A stretch of 64,000 nt of DNA from assembly GCA_914767885.1 (NCBI GenBank), contig CAJZBQ010000058.1, forward strand, positions 1-64,000, written 5' to 3'. The position numbers were made by a program, and so were the translations under genes. The notes under the pieces were generated by a model. The model saw only the letters and a list, made by a program, of their open reading frames with translations, searched no databases and was not told the origin of the DNA. The DNA is from Blepharisma stoltei. Its lineage: Eukaryota > Ciliophora > Heterotrichea > Heterotrichida > Blepharismidae. Every line of letters starts with the position of its first letter. The first letter of the stretch is position 1. Shown piece by piece: positions 44,532 to 54,406 of this stretch.

Positions 44532-44798
44532 GTCTTGGCTTCCATATTTAGATAGTGGAGAATTCTTTAGGAGGAATTTACATAATTAACGATTGATGTA
44601 TATTAAAAAAGGCCAGATTAGTTTCAATCATATATTAATTAAAACTCAATGCATTTTAATTTAGAAATTTTTTATAATTTTATAAATATTTAGCAAAAGG
44701 TGTTTTAAGTATTTTTATCTTCTTATTAATTTAACTTTAATTTATTAATGCTTTTATGTGTGAAAATATAAACATATAAAAGCACTTTTCCTGATAAA
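44532..44798. other. Intergenic spacer before VPS16
   Basis: AT-rich; expected to hold the 3' end of the TVP15-like gene and the VPS16 promoter. No specific signal seen. Confidence 0.4.
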
Positions 44799-47700
44799 AT
44801 GGCTCTGTTGAATTGGACCGAACTCGGAGATCACTGCTACCGACAAGTAGCTCAATATGACATGAAATGGGAACAAGACCTCGCTATTGAATACTTTCAC
44901 ATTGCAGCAGCCCGCTTTGGCGGCCCAGTAGCAAGAATCATGAAACCCAAAAGCTTAATCATGGGAATTCCCAACACAAATCAACTATTCCGCAAATATC
45001 TCACAATCCACAACTCAGCAGGTAAGCTAACAGGTAAGGTTCTATGAGACTATTCCAAAGAGCTTGTAAAAATGGGGTGGACCACTGATGAAGCTCTTGT
45101 TGTCGTTTATAAAAACGGGGATGTCGACATCTACAACATGCATGGTGAAAAAATTGCTTTTCCGCCTCCTTTATTTGGAAATCCTCCTTCAAAAGGCAAA
45201 GAAATCGTAGACTGTGAGGTCTTTGAAAACATGCTAATTGTGCTTACACAAGACAACGCGTTTTACTATGTAAGAAATTTGCCGAATTGTCTTAGCTTTA
45301 AGCCAGAACTGATAGGTTTGCTGTCTATAAGAGGGTCTCCTACATGTTTTAAAGCAATTCCTTCTGCTCATTCATATTCTGGGAATTTAGATATCTTGTG
45401 TGGGCATCCTGATGGTGGACTTGTGCTGTTGCAAGAGATGAAAGAAGTGAAAGGGTTTTCTAAAATTCCTTTTACCAATGAAGAAATTAATAGGGTTGAA
45501 GAGATAAGCTTATCAGCCACAGGAGAATTCTTACTCTTTTTAATAGAGCAAGATATTTTTATAAAAATTAATTTTTTTTAAATTAAGTCTTTTAATTTGT
45601 ATGGAGGAAGGGCTAGCAATTTTATTAGAAGGAGGAGTTGTCGTCAAGCTTAATTCGAATTTTTCCAAATTTTTAGGGAGAACTGACTCAGAAATGGTAG
45701 AGAGGGCCCGACAAGTGGTATGGTGCGGAAATGAAGCTGTATGCTTGATTTTTAATGAGTTTGTAGGGATATTAGGTCCGGACAATACCAAAGCTAGTAT
45801 GGACATCGACCATATTAAAGAAGGAGTTTTTTGCAATTCAGAGCTAGATGGCATGAGGGTTTTTACAACAGAAAAATGCGAATTTTGGGAAAAAGTTGAT
45901 CCTTCTTTACAGATGACACTTTCAATAGGCAGCTTTTCACCGCCAGCTTTGCTATTAGTAGCTTATGAAGCTTATATAGAAAATTCCGCTAGTTCTGGGG
46001 AATCTATAACTTTTTCCCTCCATGAATGATTAAAAAAACTTTGTTCGCCGACGTATAGGGGATAAGTTTTTTTAATTTATATATTAATTTTATAAGAATG
46101 TTTTTCGAAGCTTAACAACTCAAATTGCAAAAATGGAGAAGGAAAAATTAATTTAATTTACAAAATTAATGTTTTTAAATGCTAGTTATTTAATTTTAGC
46201 AGAGATTTCCGAAATATTTTTTATTCATTAAAAAAAATTTTTGTAGAATTTTTTCAATAGTTTCGTTCTCAAACAGAGGGAGTAAGAAATTTGCAAAATA
46301 ATGATACATTACAGGAAGCTGTAGACCAATTATTAGAATCAGCAAGTGCCGAGTTCGACGTCGATACCCAAGAAAAACTACTAAAAGCTGCAGCCTTTGG
46401 AAAAACATTTTTGCCGCCCGGAACTTTTGATAGTAACAAGCTTGTCAACATGGTTAAACATTTAAAAGTTCTTACTCCCCCCCCCCCTCCGTGAGCGAAC
46501 AAAAAAATTTTGTTCGCTCACGGAAGGGGGTTAATTTTTTTTTTTAAAAAAAATTTATATATAAATTTTATAAAAAATATTTTTTTCGAAATTTAAAAAA
46601 ATCTTAATTTGCAAAAATTGGGAAGCAAATATTAATTTAATTTGCAAAATTTATATGTTTTAAAACGCAATTTGTTTAAAATTAAACAGAATTAGCTCTA
46701 GATTTCATTATACTAATTATCACTTATATATCAAAATTTTTTTCCATTAAAATTTTTTCTATTAAAAAAATTTTTGTTCACTCACGGAGGGTGGGTTTTT
46801 GGTCAAAAAATGGCGATTTTTCTAATGGTTTTGTTCGCTCACGGAGGGGGGGGGGGGAGTTAACAACCTTCGTCGAGAATATGTTGCAAGGCCAATTATA
46901 CTTTTCTCCTATAAATGCATTAATTTTCCATTCTAAATTATTTTTTACAATTCCTATGCTAATAATTATACTTATCACCAACTTAAATACATGCGGTCAA
47001 ACGGAGAAATGCTTATAAAAAGGCTACTAGACTCACACCACCACTATCTAGCTTTACAGATTTCTAAGTTTTGGAAACTTCGCCAGGAGCACATATTCGT
47101 CCACTGGGCCTGTGCAAAGCTGACAGACCAAGCTTTTAGCGATAAAGAAATGTGCGAGCTTATCTGCTCAAAACTTAACCTATGTAAATCAGTCAGCTAC
47201 ACAGACATCGCAAGAAAAGCTTTAGATTCCGGAAGAAAAGACCTTGCTATTGATTTACTCGAAAATGAGCCTGCAATCTCAAGAAAAGTGCCTTTATTAT
47301 TACACATGGGGGAGTATGATATGGCTTTAGATAAGGCTATAGACAGCAGCGACCCTGATTTAATATACTTAGTCATCATGAAAATCCATGAACAAGACAA
47401 AGCGGCAAGAGACGACCCTGATTTTGTCCCTGGGGCCACTGGGTCTATTGAAAAAGTCCTTTCGAAAAACGTCGCAAGAGAAATGCTGCTTAGCTATGCA
47501 AGACAAATTGATGAAGATTTATTAAAACAAGCATTTAGGTATCTTAAACGACCACAAGAAGCAGGGCATTTTGCTATTGAAAAAGCTTATAAGTACAATG
47601 ATCTCAGAAGAAGATTGGAATTGTTGAGCACTGCAAGGGATTTGTATGCAAATTATGACAGAGATCCCTTATACGCAGTTGCAGCTAAAGAGCAGCTGGC

Positions 47701-48258
47701 CTTGATAGAAAAACAGAAATTGCTTATAAAGAAAACAGGGGACAGAAGTTTAGTGGATTTATCAGTTTGCGATACAATTGGAAGGCTGCTTAAGCAAGAC
47801 CAGGAAACTGAAGCTGAAAAGCTAGCAAAACAGTTCCAAATTTCAGAGAAAAAAATGTGGTACTTAAAGCTTATATTTAAGCATAATGAATAAATTAATA
47901 GCATTTTTATAATAATTAGGCACAAATTATATATAAATAGTATAAAATTAAAGCATCACAAGGAGACTGGCCAGGCGTTGAAGCCCTTTCGAAATCCAAA
48001 AAAAATCCTCCTATTGGCTTCCGACCATTTGCAAATATAGCAGTCCAGAGAAACCAAAACCAGTACGCTGAGCAGTTTATTTTAAGGGTTCCTGAGGTCG
48101 ACTATCAGCTTAACATGCTGCAGTATATAGGAAGTTACATGAAAGCTGCCGAAGTCGCTGTGAAAAATAAGCTTTTCGATTCATTGCCAGAAATTGCCCA
48201 GAAATCAAATGACAGGGCTGTCATGGAATTTGTGGACTCACAGTTGGTAGGAAAATAA
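44799..48258 (+). CDS. VPS16: Vacuolar sorting protein VPS16 (HOPS/CORVET core)
   Basis: ATG 44799 (MALLNWTELGDHCYRQ). The N-terminal beta-propeller region includes GKVLWDYSKELVKMGWTTDEALV with TGA as Trp at 45045. The C-terminal alpha-solenoid includes LLDSHHHYLALQISKFWKL, DLLENEPAISRKVPLLLHMGEYDMAL, and WPGVEALSKSKKNPPIGFRPFANIAV, close to VPS16 of other eukaryotes. Stop is TAA 48256. Five insertions break it: a 40-bp IES (45562-45601), MITE 46010-46282, MITE 46475-46859, an AT-rich insert about 46897-46975 and another about 47885-47957. At the first three, removal gives clean joins (DIFMEEGL, SGESIRNLQNN, KHLKVLNNLRREY). The protein scaffolds membrane tethering at late endosomes and vacuoles. 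Confidence 0.9.
45562..45601. other. Short TA-bounded IES in VPS16
   Basis: 40 bp, AT-rich, between TA at 45560-45561 and TA at 45600-45601. Contains stops; removal leaves GATATTTTTATGGAGG, reading DIFMEE. Confidence 0.75.
46010..46282. mobile_element. MITE, diverged family A, TSD TAA
   Basis: TAA at 46007-46009 and 46283-46285. Ends CTTTTTCCCTCCATGAATG and TTCGTTCTCAAACAGAGGGAG. Removal joins GESI to RNLQNN in VPS16. Confidence 0.82.
46475..46859. mobile_element. MITE, family A full length, TSD TTA
   Basis: TTA at 46472-46474 and 46860-46862. Left snap-back hairpin (46485-46530). Nearly the same sequence as 39011-39391. Removal joins KHLKVL to NNLRREY in VPS16. Confidence 0.93.
46897..46975. 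other. Probable IES in VPS16
   Basis: AT-rich stretch with stops between VARPI and TYHQLKYMRSNGE. Flanked by AATTATACTT direct repeats (about 46895 and 46964); more than one TA pair would restore the frame, so the boundary is not fixed. Confidence 0.6.
47885..47957. other. Probable IES in VPS16
   Basis: AT-rich, rich in TA and stops, between YLKLIFK and ASQGDWPGVEAL. Near-repeats TTTAAGCAT and TTAAAGCAT lie at its ends. Confidence 0.6.
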
Positions 48259-48272
48259 TTAAATAAAATTTA

Positions 48273-50167
48273 TTAAATTGACCGTGCATTGGAGACTGAT
48301 GATGATTCATCAGAATCAGAATAATTTGAAGGAGTTTCTGGCTTCACCTCATTCAAGTTAAGTTTCGGGACTATATGAGGTCTTTGTACTTCTTTTGGCC
48401 TGCCACTGACCAGCTGTTCATCTTCAGATTCTTCTCATAACTCGCTATATTCTCGACTTTTGTGTTTTTTAGTTTTAGATTTTTGGACTTCTCTGTCATA
48501 AATCTCTTCAACTGGGTACCCATTTTTCTTTAGTGCTATGACTAGCTTCAGCAGCTGCTTTTCTTTATATTTAAAATTATCAATTTCAGTTTTCATCTTT
48601 TTGAATATTTTTGTAAGTGATTTATTTTCATCGATAATCGAATTTACAGCATTTTCATCAATTTCTGGGCATGATTTTTTAGAAATGCTTGATTTTTGCA
48701 GCTGATTTTGGAGTTTATTGTTTTGGGAAGTAATTTCTTTTACTCCTCCCCTCCGTGAGTGAACAAAACCATTAAAAAAGTCCTATTTTTTGCCAAAAAA
48801 CCCACCCTCCATGAGTGAACAAAATTTTTTAATAGAAAAATTTTTTATGGAAAAAAATTTTGATATATAAGTGATAATTAATATAATGAAATCTAGAGCT
48901 AATTCTGTTTTAATTTTAAACAAATTGCTTTTTAAAACACAAAATTTATAAATTAAATTAATATTTGCTTTCCAATTTTTGCGAATTAGGATTTTTTTAA
49001 AATTTCGAAAAAAAACAATTTTTTATAAAATTTATATATAATTTTTTTAAAAAAAAATTAACCCCTCCGTTAGTGAACAAAATTTTTTTGTTTACTCACG
49101 GAGGGGGGGAGTTAGTCAAATTTCGGTTTCGTATTTTTCTTGGGATAGCTTTTCGACCTTTTTTTCTAATGACCGCTTTTCTTCGATAGCTTGAGCAAGT
49201 TTACTATTTAGTTCGCTTAGCCTAGAATTAAGGTCGGTTGTCATTTTTTTTTGGGTGTCTTCGATTACTTCATCATATGCATTTCTTATTTTTGATAAAA
49301 GTGAGCTATATGTTGAGTCCTTTTTTATTATTTCTTGGAATATATCTCTAAAAATTTCTAGTTTATCTGATATTCTTAAACACCAAGTAAAATGGTGATG
49401 CCACCGACCCATTCTTTCCAGAGCCTGCTAAGAGTTTGTGGAATTGCAGCATGGCAGGAGTCTACAGTACCTGGCATTTGTATTCCAGCTGGGTTTTGCT
49501 TCCTTCTTTTCATCAATGGAAATTTGGGGAAACGGCTTTTTATACCTGAAGGCTATGAGCGCTAATTTAAATAAGGAGACCAATCTTTAATTCTAATCAG
49601 ATATTCTTGAGGAATTTTTAGTAGAAAATTCTCTTAATTTCTGGCTAAGCCTTCCTTCAAGTATCTGTGCTTCAGTGGCAGCTGTGTTTAATCTTGATTG
49701 GCTAACCCCAGATTCTTTATAAACATTATGGCTTGCATTAAGTGAGCTATTCATTGAGAAATTCATACTTTTTCCTATATTTTTTGCATTTGTAGGACTT
49801 GAGTAATTATTTTCAAAACTTGAAAAAATATTTGCTTGGTGTTTCGGTTTTGAAGAATTTATACTGTAATCAATAATATATATTTTATAATGAGACAAAA
49901 ATGTAAATGAGCTATTTTCCTATTTAGATATATTTGAAAAGATGATGAGTTTATTATCCCAGGCGAGCCATGACGTAGCTGAAGAGGCGATGCTTCTTTT
50001 TTGCGGATTTGAACTGTCCTAGATTTTACACTTGGCTCTGCATAAGGCGAAAACTTGATTAGCTGAGCCTTAATGTTTGATGCTGAAGTGCTTGGTGCTT
50101 TGGGGTTTTGATGTGATGAGTAATTCAGCGATAAAAGAGAAGGCATTGATTTTTGCTTATGAATCAT
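48273..50167 (-). CDS. Coiled-coil protein, TSNAXIP1-like
   Basis: ATG 50167 (MIHKQKSMPSLLS). The N-terminal third is Ser/Asn-rich and low complexity. An AT-rich gap at about 49870-49930 is probably an IES. SDKLEIFRDIFQEIIKKDSTYSSLLSKIRNAYDEVI resembles the N-terminal block of translin-associated factor X-interacting protein 1. Long heptad regions follow (LNSRLSELNSKLAQAIEEKRSLEKKVEKL and SIIDENKSLTKIFKKMKTEIDNFKYKEKQLLKLV). The tail is Ser-rich; stop is TAA 48273. A SINE-like element (49378-49598) and a MITE (48743-49111) interrupt it, each with frame-restoring ends. It converges on VPS16 with only 14 bases between stops. A ciliary or cytoskeletal role is inference. Confidence 0.6.
48743..49111. 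mobile_element. MITE, family A full length, TSD TTA
   Basis: TTA at 48740-48742 and 49112-49114. Right-end snap-back hairpin (about 49063-49108). Slightly diverged (GTGAGTGAAC rather than GTGAGCGAAC). Removal joins TEIW to LKEITSQN in the coiled-coil gene. Confidence 0.9.
49378..49598 (+). mobile_element. SINE-like element, short, TSD about GATATTCTT
   Basis: Repeats TGATATTCTT (49368-49377) and AGATATTCTT (49599-49608). Head AAGTAAAATGGTGATGCCACC. Homologous to the 5' part of the 34525-35030 element. Removal joins SSRISD to KLEIFRD. Confidence 0.78.
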
Positions 50168-50313
50168 TTTACTTATATATTGCTTTAATTGCACGCATAA
50201 TTAATCATAAAGCAATTTTAATTAAATATTTTCAATTATTAAGATTTAAATAAATTTATAAATCTTAAAATAACCTGTTAAATATATTAAAAATATACAT
50301 ACTTATAATAGGT

Positions 50314-53300
50314 CTATCTTCATATATGAGAAAGAGTCCTATGAATTGGCCTCACTCTATTCGCCACATGAATATTCCTGCTGATCCTTCTATTGCAATG
50401 GACTTTTGGAGCGTCTCAGAGCGTGCTATATACTGGAAATGAGTTTATAGAAAAAACACTTACAGAGTTTTCAGCTATTCGTCTTCTTAATTTCATTCGA
50501 GAAGGCGGAGACTGATTTTTAATTGGAGAAGGAGGTGGGACGAGCTTATGAAATGTTACATCAGTAACTGCTTCGTATTGAAAAGTATCAGAAAAGTCTT
50601 GGTCCTGAGGAGAAATTGTGTCCCTTCTTTTGATCCTGGATACTGATTTCCTTTCTAAAATTATACTAATTTTCAATAAGTGATGCAATATTATTCGAAT
50701 GAAAAATTAATATTTTCATAATAAATTATTGTATTTTTACCTATTGTAGGTTAAAACTTGAAAAATCTGTATTACTCCTATTCCTTTGACTGGAAAGAGC
50801 TCTGTATGTATTAGACAGCGAGCTTTCAGGCCTTGCAAAATTTTCAGTTTTCTGCAAATTTATCTTTAAATCTTTAGGCTCACTTTTTATAGGAGAAAGC
50901 GTCCTCTGTCTTTGTATAAGCTCCCTTTCAGTAGTTTTAAACAAATACGAGTTTCTCACATGATCATAAATTCTTGTAAAGTTCGCTCCTAATGATAATG
51001 AAGGAACTTCTTCTTTGGCTGGACTTTCTGATATTTTTTCTTCAATTTTCTTAGGCGAGTTGGCAAACTGTGTGACTTCTTCAGTGATGCTTTGGATTTG
51101 TTTGCTTCTGTAGCCATTTTTGATATCATTTTTATGCTTTATAATTTTCCATGAATCCTCACTTGTGATTCGTTTTACAAAATCTGATGCAGAGATAGCA
51201 AGCACTATTGCTTGCTGAGAATAACAAATGCAGGTTGTAGTTCTTTTGGTTTCATTAATTACTTCTTCTTCGCCGAAAAATTCGCCTTTACCGAGTATTG
51301 CAACTTCGGCACGATGAGAAATAGATTTTTTAGGAACTATAATATGCTATATTAAATAGAGAAAATCAATATAAAATATATATAAATTTAAGAGAAATTT
51401 TTTATTTGGAAATAAGCAAAGTCTTCTATAAAACCTTTGTTAGTTTTTTTTGATTAGAAAAATCATGGTCTATTGGAATTTTCTTGATGAACTGAAATTC
51501 TCCTTCTTTTATTAAATAGACTTCTTTGGCTTCATCTCCTTCTTTATACATGATATGTTTCCTGTAAAAGTATTTTTCTTCAAAAAAAAAGCTTAATTTC
51601 GTCAAAGATCCTTTTGTCCACTTCTGAAATATTGGCAAATTCTGTAAATAATTCACGATATCTTGTTTTTTATCATTCATTAATTTAGATAAAATTCTTT
51701 GATAATTTGGCTTGTCAAGCACTGCAAAATGTGAGGGCTCTTTGCATTGTATTGAGGCAGCCCTTGGCTTTTTTTCTAAAAGTGCAAGTTCTCCAAAGCT
51801 TGCCCCATCCCTTAATATAAGGACTTCTTGAAGCTGGATTTCTTGAGTTTCTTGGTTCATGATAGATTAAGTTAAGGCCATAAGTGGATAGACCGCTAGC
51901 CTGCCTATATGGAAGTAAACCTATCTAACTCAAGGATTAGCTCTCTCAGTTAGAGCCAACTCTTGTGGATGCCCCTGCTTGTACTGATAAGCAAAGACTA
52001 AGCGAAGGTAAAATTGTCTAGCCCATGCAAGGACAGGGGAAAACCTTCAGGGGAGAAACTTCGGAAAGACCTCCCGAAGGCTTACTCCAAAAAATGACAG
52101 AGGCACTATTTTCAGCTTCATCAGCACAGGTACTACCTGCATCATAGTGAGTGTGCCTCGGAGTCTACTTTTGCATCACCATTTTATTTTTTGGTTCATG
52201 ATAGGAATTTGTACACCAATGCTGCCAAATAGAAGGACATAGAATTTGTTTCCTCTTTCTCCTTGGTGAAATACATATTCATCAGTAGAGAAAAACTCAT
52301 AAGTCATATAGATGCAGCATTCTTTATGTATAATATTTGAGGATTCATCAGTTAATGATTTGAAAAATTTGACATTTTCAGTGAATGACATGATTTTGGA
52401 GATATCGTCATCTGTTCGTGATTCTGGAGCTTTCTCTAGAATTGCTTTGAGATCATTATACATTAAAATGTAATGGTGAGTAAACTCTGCCTTTTAATTT
52501 CTGCAGGCCTTTTGATCTTATAGAAGACCTTAAGGAAGAAAGAATGGCTTTAGGGTGTAGATCTGGTGCATTTGTGAACTTCAATGACTTAAAAACGTCA
52601 CTTGGCATCTGCTCCCTCTTCAGGGGGCATTTTATCTCTTCAAGAGGGGCTTTTTCCCTTGTCACTGGTGTCTAGCTGAAGGTCATGACAAAGCGATTGA
52701 GTAGAATCAGTTTAGGCTAGAGCAATTAATGAGTAAACTACAAATCTGCAGCAAGGACCATTCATGTGCCACCGACTTTAGTAGTCGTGTAGCTATATTA
52801 GGAGGTGCGAGATGAAAGCAGACAGCGTGAAATGGCCAGACAAAGATGAGATAAAGACCTATGGCCTCGCTAAAAGCAGCTCAAAAACTTAACTAAGCTA
52901 GCAAAGCTTTGAGATCGCTGATAAGTTAATTAAGTTAAAATGCTATAGTGTTATTAACTACCCGTCTCTTGCCTTGTCTCTTGGCTCCAAAAAACCAGTC
53001 TCCATATGCCTCGGAGTTTAAAAGAGAAATTGAAGGCCGTCTTTTTAGATTTCCAACATGAACCACCTCTTCAAGAGATCAACTCCCTAAGATAGAGCCA
53101 TCGTCTGGAAGATATCAGGTAGGTCCCGATAAGGAAAGATCATGTGGTAGGCAAAAAGCTGTCTAGCCCATCTGGCAGGGGCAGGGAAAACCTTTGGGGA
53201 GAAGCAAAACTCCCTCTTCAGCAGGCATCAAAGCCGAATGCCTACTTCCAAAGTAGCAGAGGCGCTATTTTCAGTTTCATCGGGATGGGTCCTACTGCTC

Positions 53301-53482
53301 CAAAGATAGCCTCGTAGTCCATCTTCTGTCGACGTCACCATTTTATTTCTGCTGATAAGAAATTGGTTTTCTTTTGAAGTTGCTGTTTCAGTTTGAGGTT
53401 CGCCCATATTATGGGAGATAAAGCTTAGGGCTTTATTATAAATTTTTATATTATCTTTTTGGTCTATCAATATAAATTTCAC
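50314..53482 (-). CDS. Protein with two cyclic-nucleotide-binding domains
   Basis: ATG 53482 (MKFILIDQKDNIKIY). The first domain contains FHQGERGNKFYVLLFGSIGV and a phosphate-binding cassette FGELALLEKKPRAA, with the Glu and Arg that contact the nucleotide in PKA regulatory subunits. The second has YKEGDEAKEVYLIKEGEFQFI and FFGEEEVINETKRTTTCIC. The tail is Ser-rich and basic, with TGA read through as Trp (TLWDAPKV) to TAG 50314. Insertions: SINE-like 51866-52190 and 52928-53350 plus 52675-52917, and probable IESs at about 51330-51432 and 50655-50745. Removing 51866-52190 with one repeat gives IPIMNQETQEIQ. It is longer than a PKA regulatory subunit and no clear inhibitor sequence is visible. 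Divergent from the PKA-like kinase at 54407. Confidence 0.75.
51866..52190 (-). mobile_element. SINE-like element, perfect TSD TTGGTTCATGATAG
   Basis: Perfect 14-bp repeats at 51852-51865 and 52191-52204. Head on the minus strand AAAATAAAATGGTGATGC, tail TTATGGCCTTAACTTAATC. Same family as 23792 and 56321. Sits inside the first nucleotide-binding domain. Confidence 0.88.
52675..52917. mobile_element. SINE-like fragment
   Basis: GC-richer sequence ending against the tail of the next element; no clear duplication found. Contains CATGTGCCACCGACTTTAGTAG. Interrupts the first exon region of the nucleotide-binding gene. Confidence 0.45.
52928..53350 (-). mobile_element. SINE-like element, TSD about GCTGATAAG
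   Basis: GCTGATAAG occurs at 52919-52927 and 53351-53359. Tail TTAATTAAGTTAAAATG on the left; head on the minus strand AAATAAAATGGTGACGTCGAC. Body matches the 23792 family (GGTAGGCAAAAAGCTGTCTAGCCCATCTGGCAGGG). Confidence 0.78.
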
Positions 53483-53571
53483 GTAAAGAACAACAAACTA
53501 CTTGATAGATATTCAATCAAATAGGAAAATTAATATTTTAATTTAAAAAAAATTATATTTTGAAATGATAA

Positions 53572-53844
53572 ATTGTTTGTGCCTGAAAATTTCAATTTGT
53601 AGACAAGTCTACCACCAGAGATCCAAAATTCAGTTCATGGAAAAGCTCTAGCTCATGACCCTGAAGCAAAAAACGAGAAAGATTCCAGAACCCTTTGAAG
53701 CACAACTTCAAAAGCTTTGCGGACAAGAAATTTAAAGTGCCAAAATCAGCATTTCCGCCAAACTCACTTAGAGATTTCCAAGACCTTCTACTGCTGCTAA
53801 CAAGCAACGAGTGTATAAATTCAGCTATGCTATGCAGAATATAG
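53572..53844 (+). CDS. Short unidentified reading frame
   Basis: A 90-codon frame with TGA as Trp (SSSSWPWSKKRERFQNPLKHNFKS) up to TAG 53842, basic and Ser/Lys-rich, with no ATG start. The opposite strand is also open over the same stretch (ATG 53867), so coding is not certain. The region to 54300 holds no recognisable gene. Product unknown; it may be an element remnant. Confidence 0.25.
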
Positions 53845-54406
53845 GTACACCAAATGATCAGATACAATTATCCGGAAAAGATGGAGAAATAGAAGAATTA
53901 GAGATGAGGGAAAGTCTAATAAAGAAAAACCAGACTATGGAAAAAAGGAATTAGAGCTTATATAGATGATAAAATTATGAAAGAATAGAAGATACAATTG
54001 TAAGAAGTTGTATAATGGTTGAAGATTGGGATTTACAAAAAATTGAGGATATCAAAATAAGTGTTAGAGAAAAAGGAAAATGTTTGGTAAGGAAACGAAT
54101 TGGGTGGTAACCATAAAGTAGTAGTAATTTTTTAGTTTAAATAGCTTTACTCAGCTCTATCGATATGAAAAATTTCTTTATACATTCATATTTTCGTCAC
54201 TATTGCTTAGTGGCTCCAATGATATTTTACTATCAGCCCAATACGCTTGACACAATTTCTTCTCCCATATAATTTCCTATTTTTCCAGCTCATTATTTAT
54301 TACTTACTTTCTACTAATCTCTCTTTTATATTTGGGTATCAAGATCTTTCAAATCTCTGAAATACCTTCATTTACAATTCTGCCAGTGCAAAAAAGTAAC
54401 TCAAAA

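Noticed and set aside
52456-52480. TACATTTTAATGTA as a SINE head or excision footprint
   Set aside because: It resembles the common head and sits at a small frame break, but it is too short to separate from chance.
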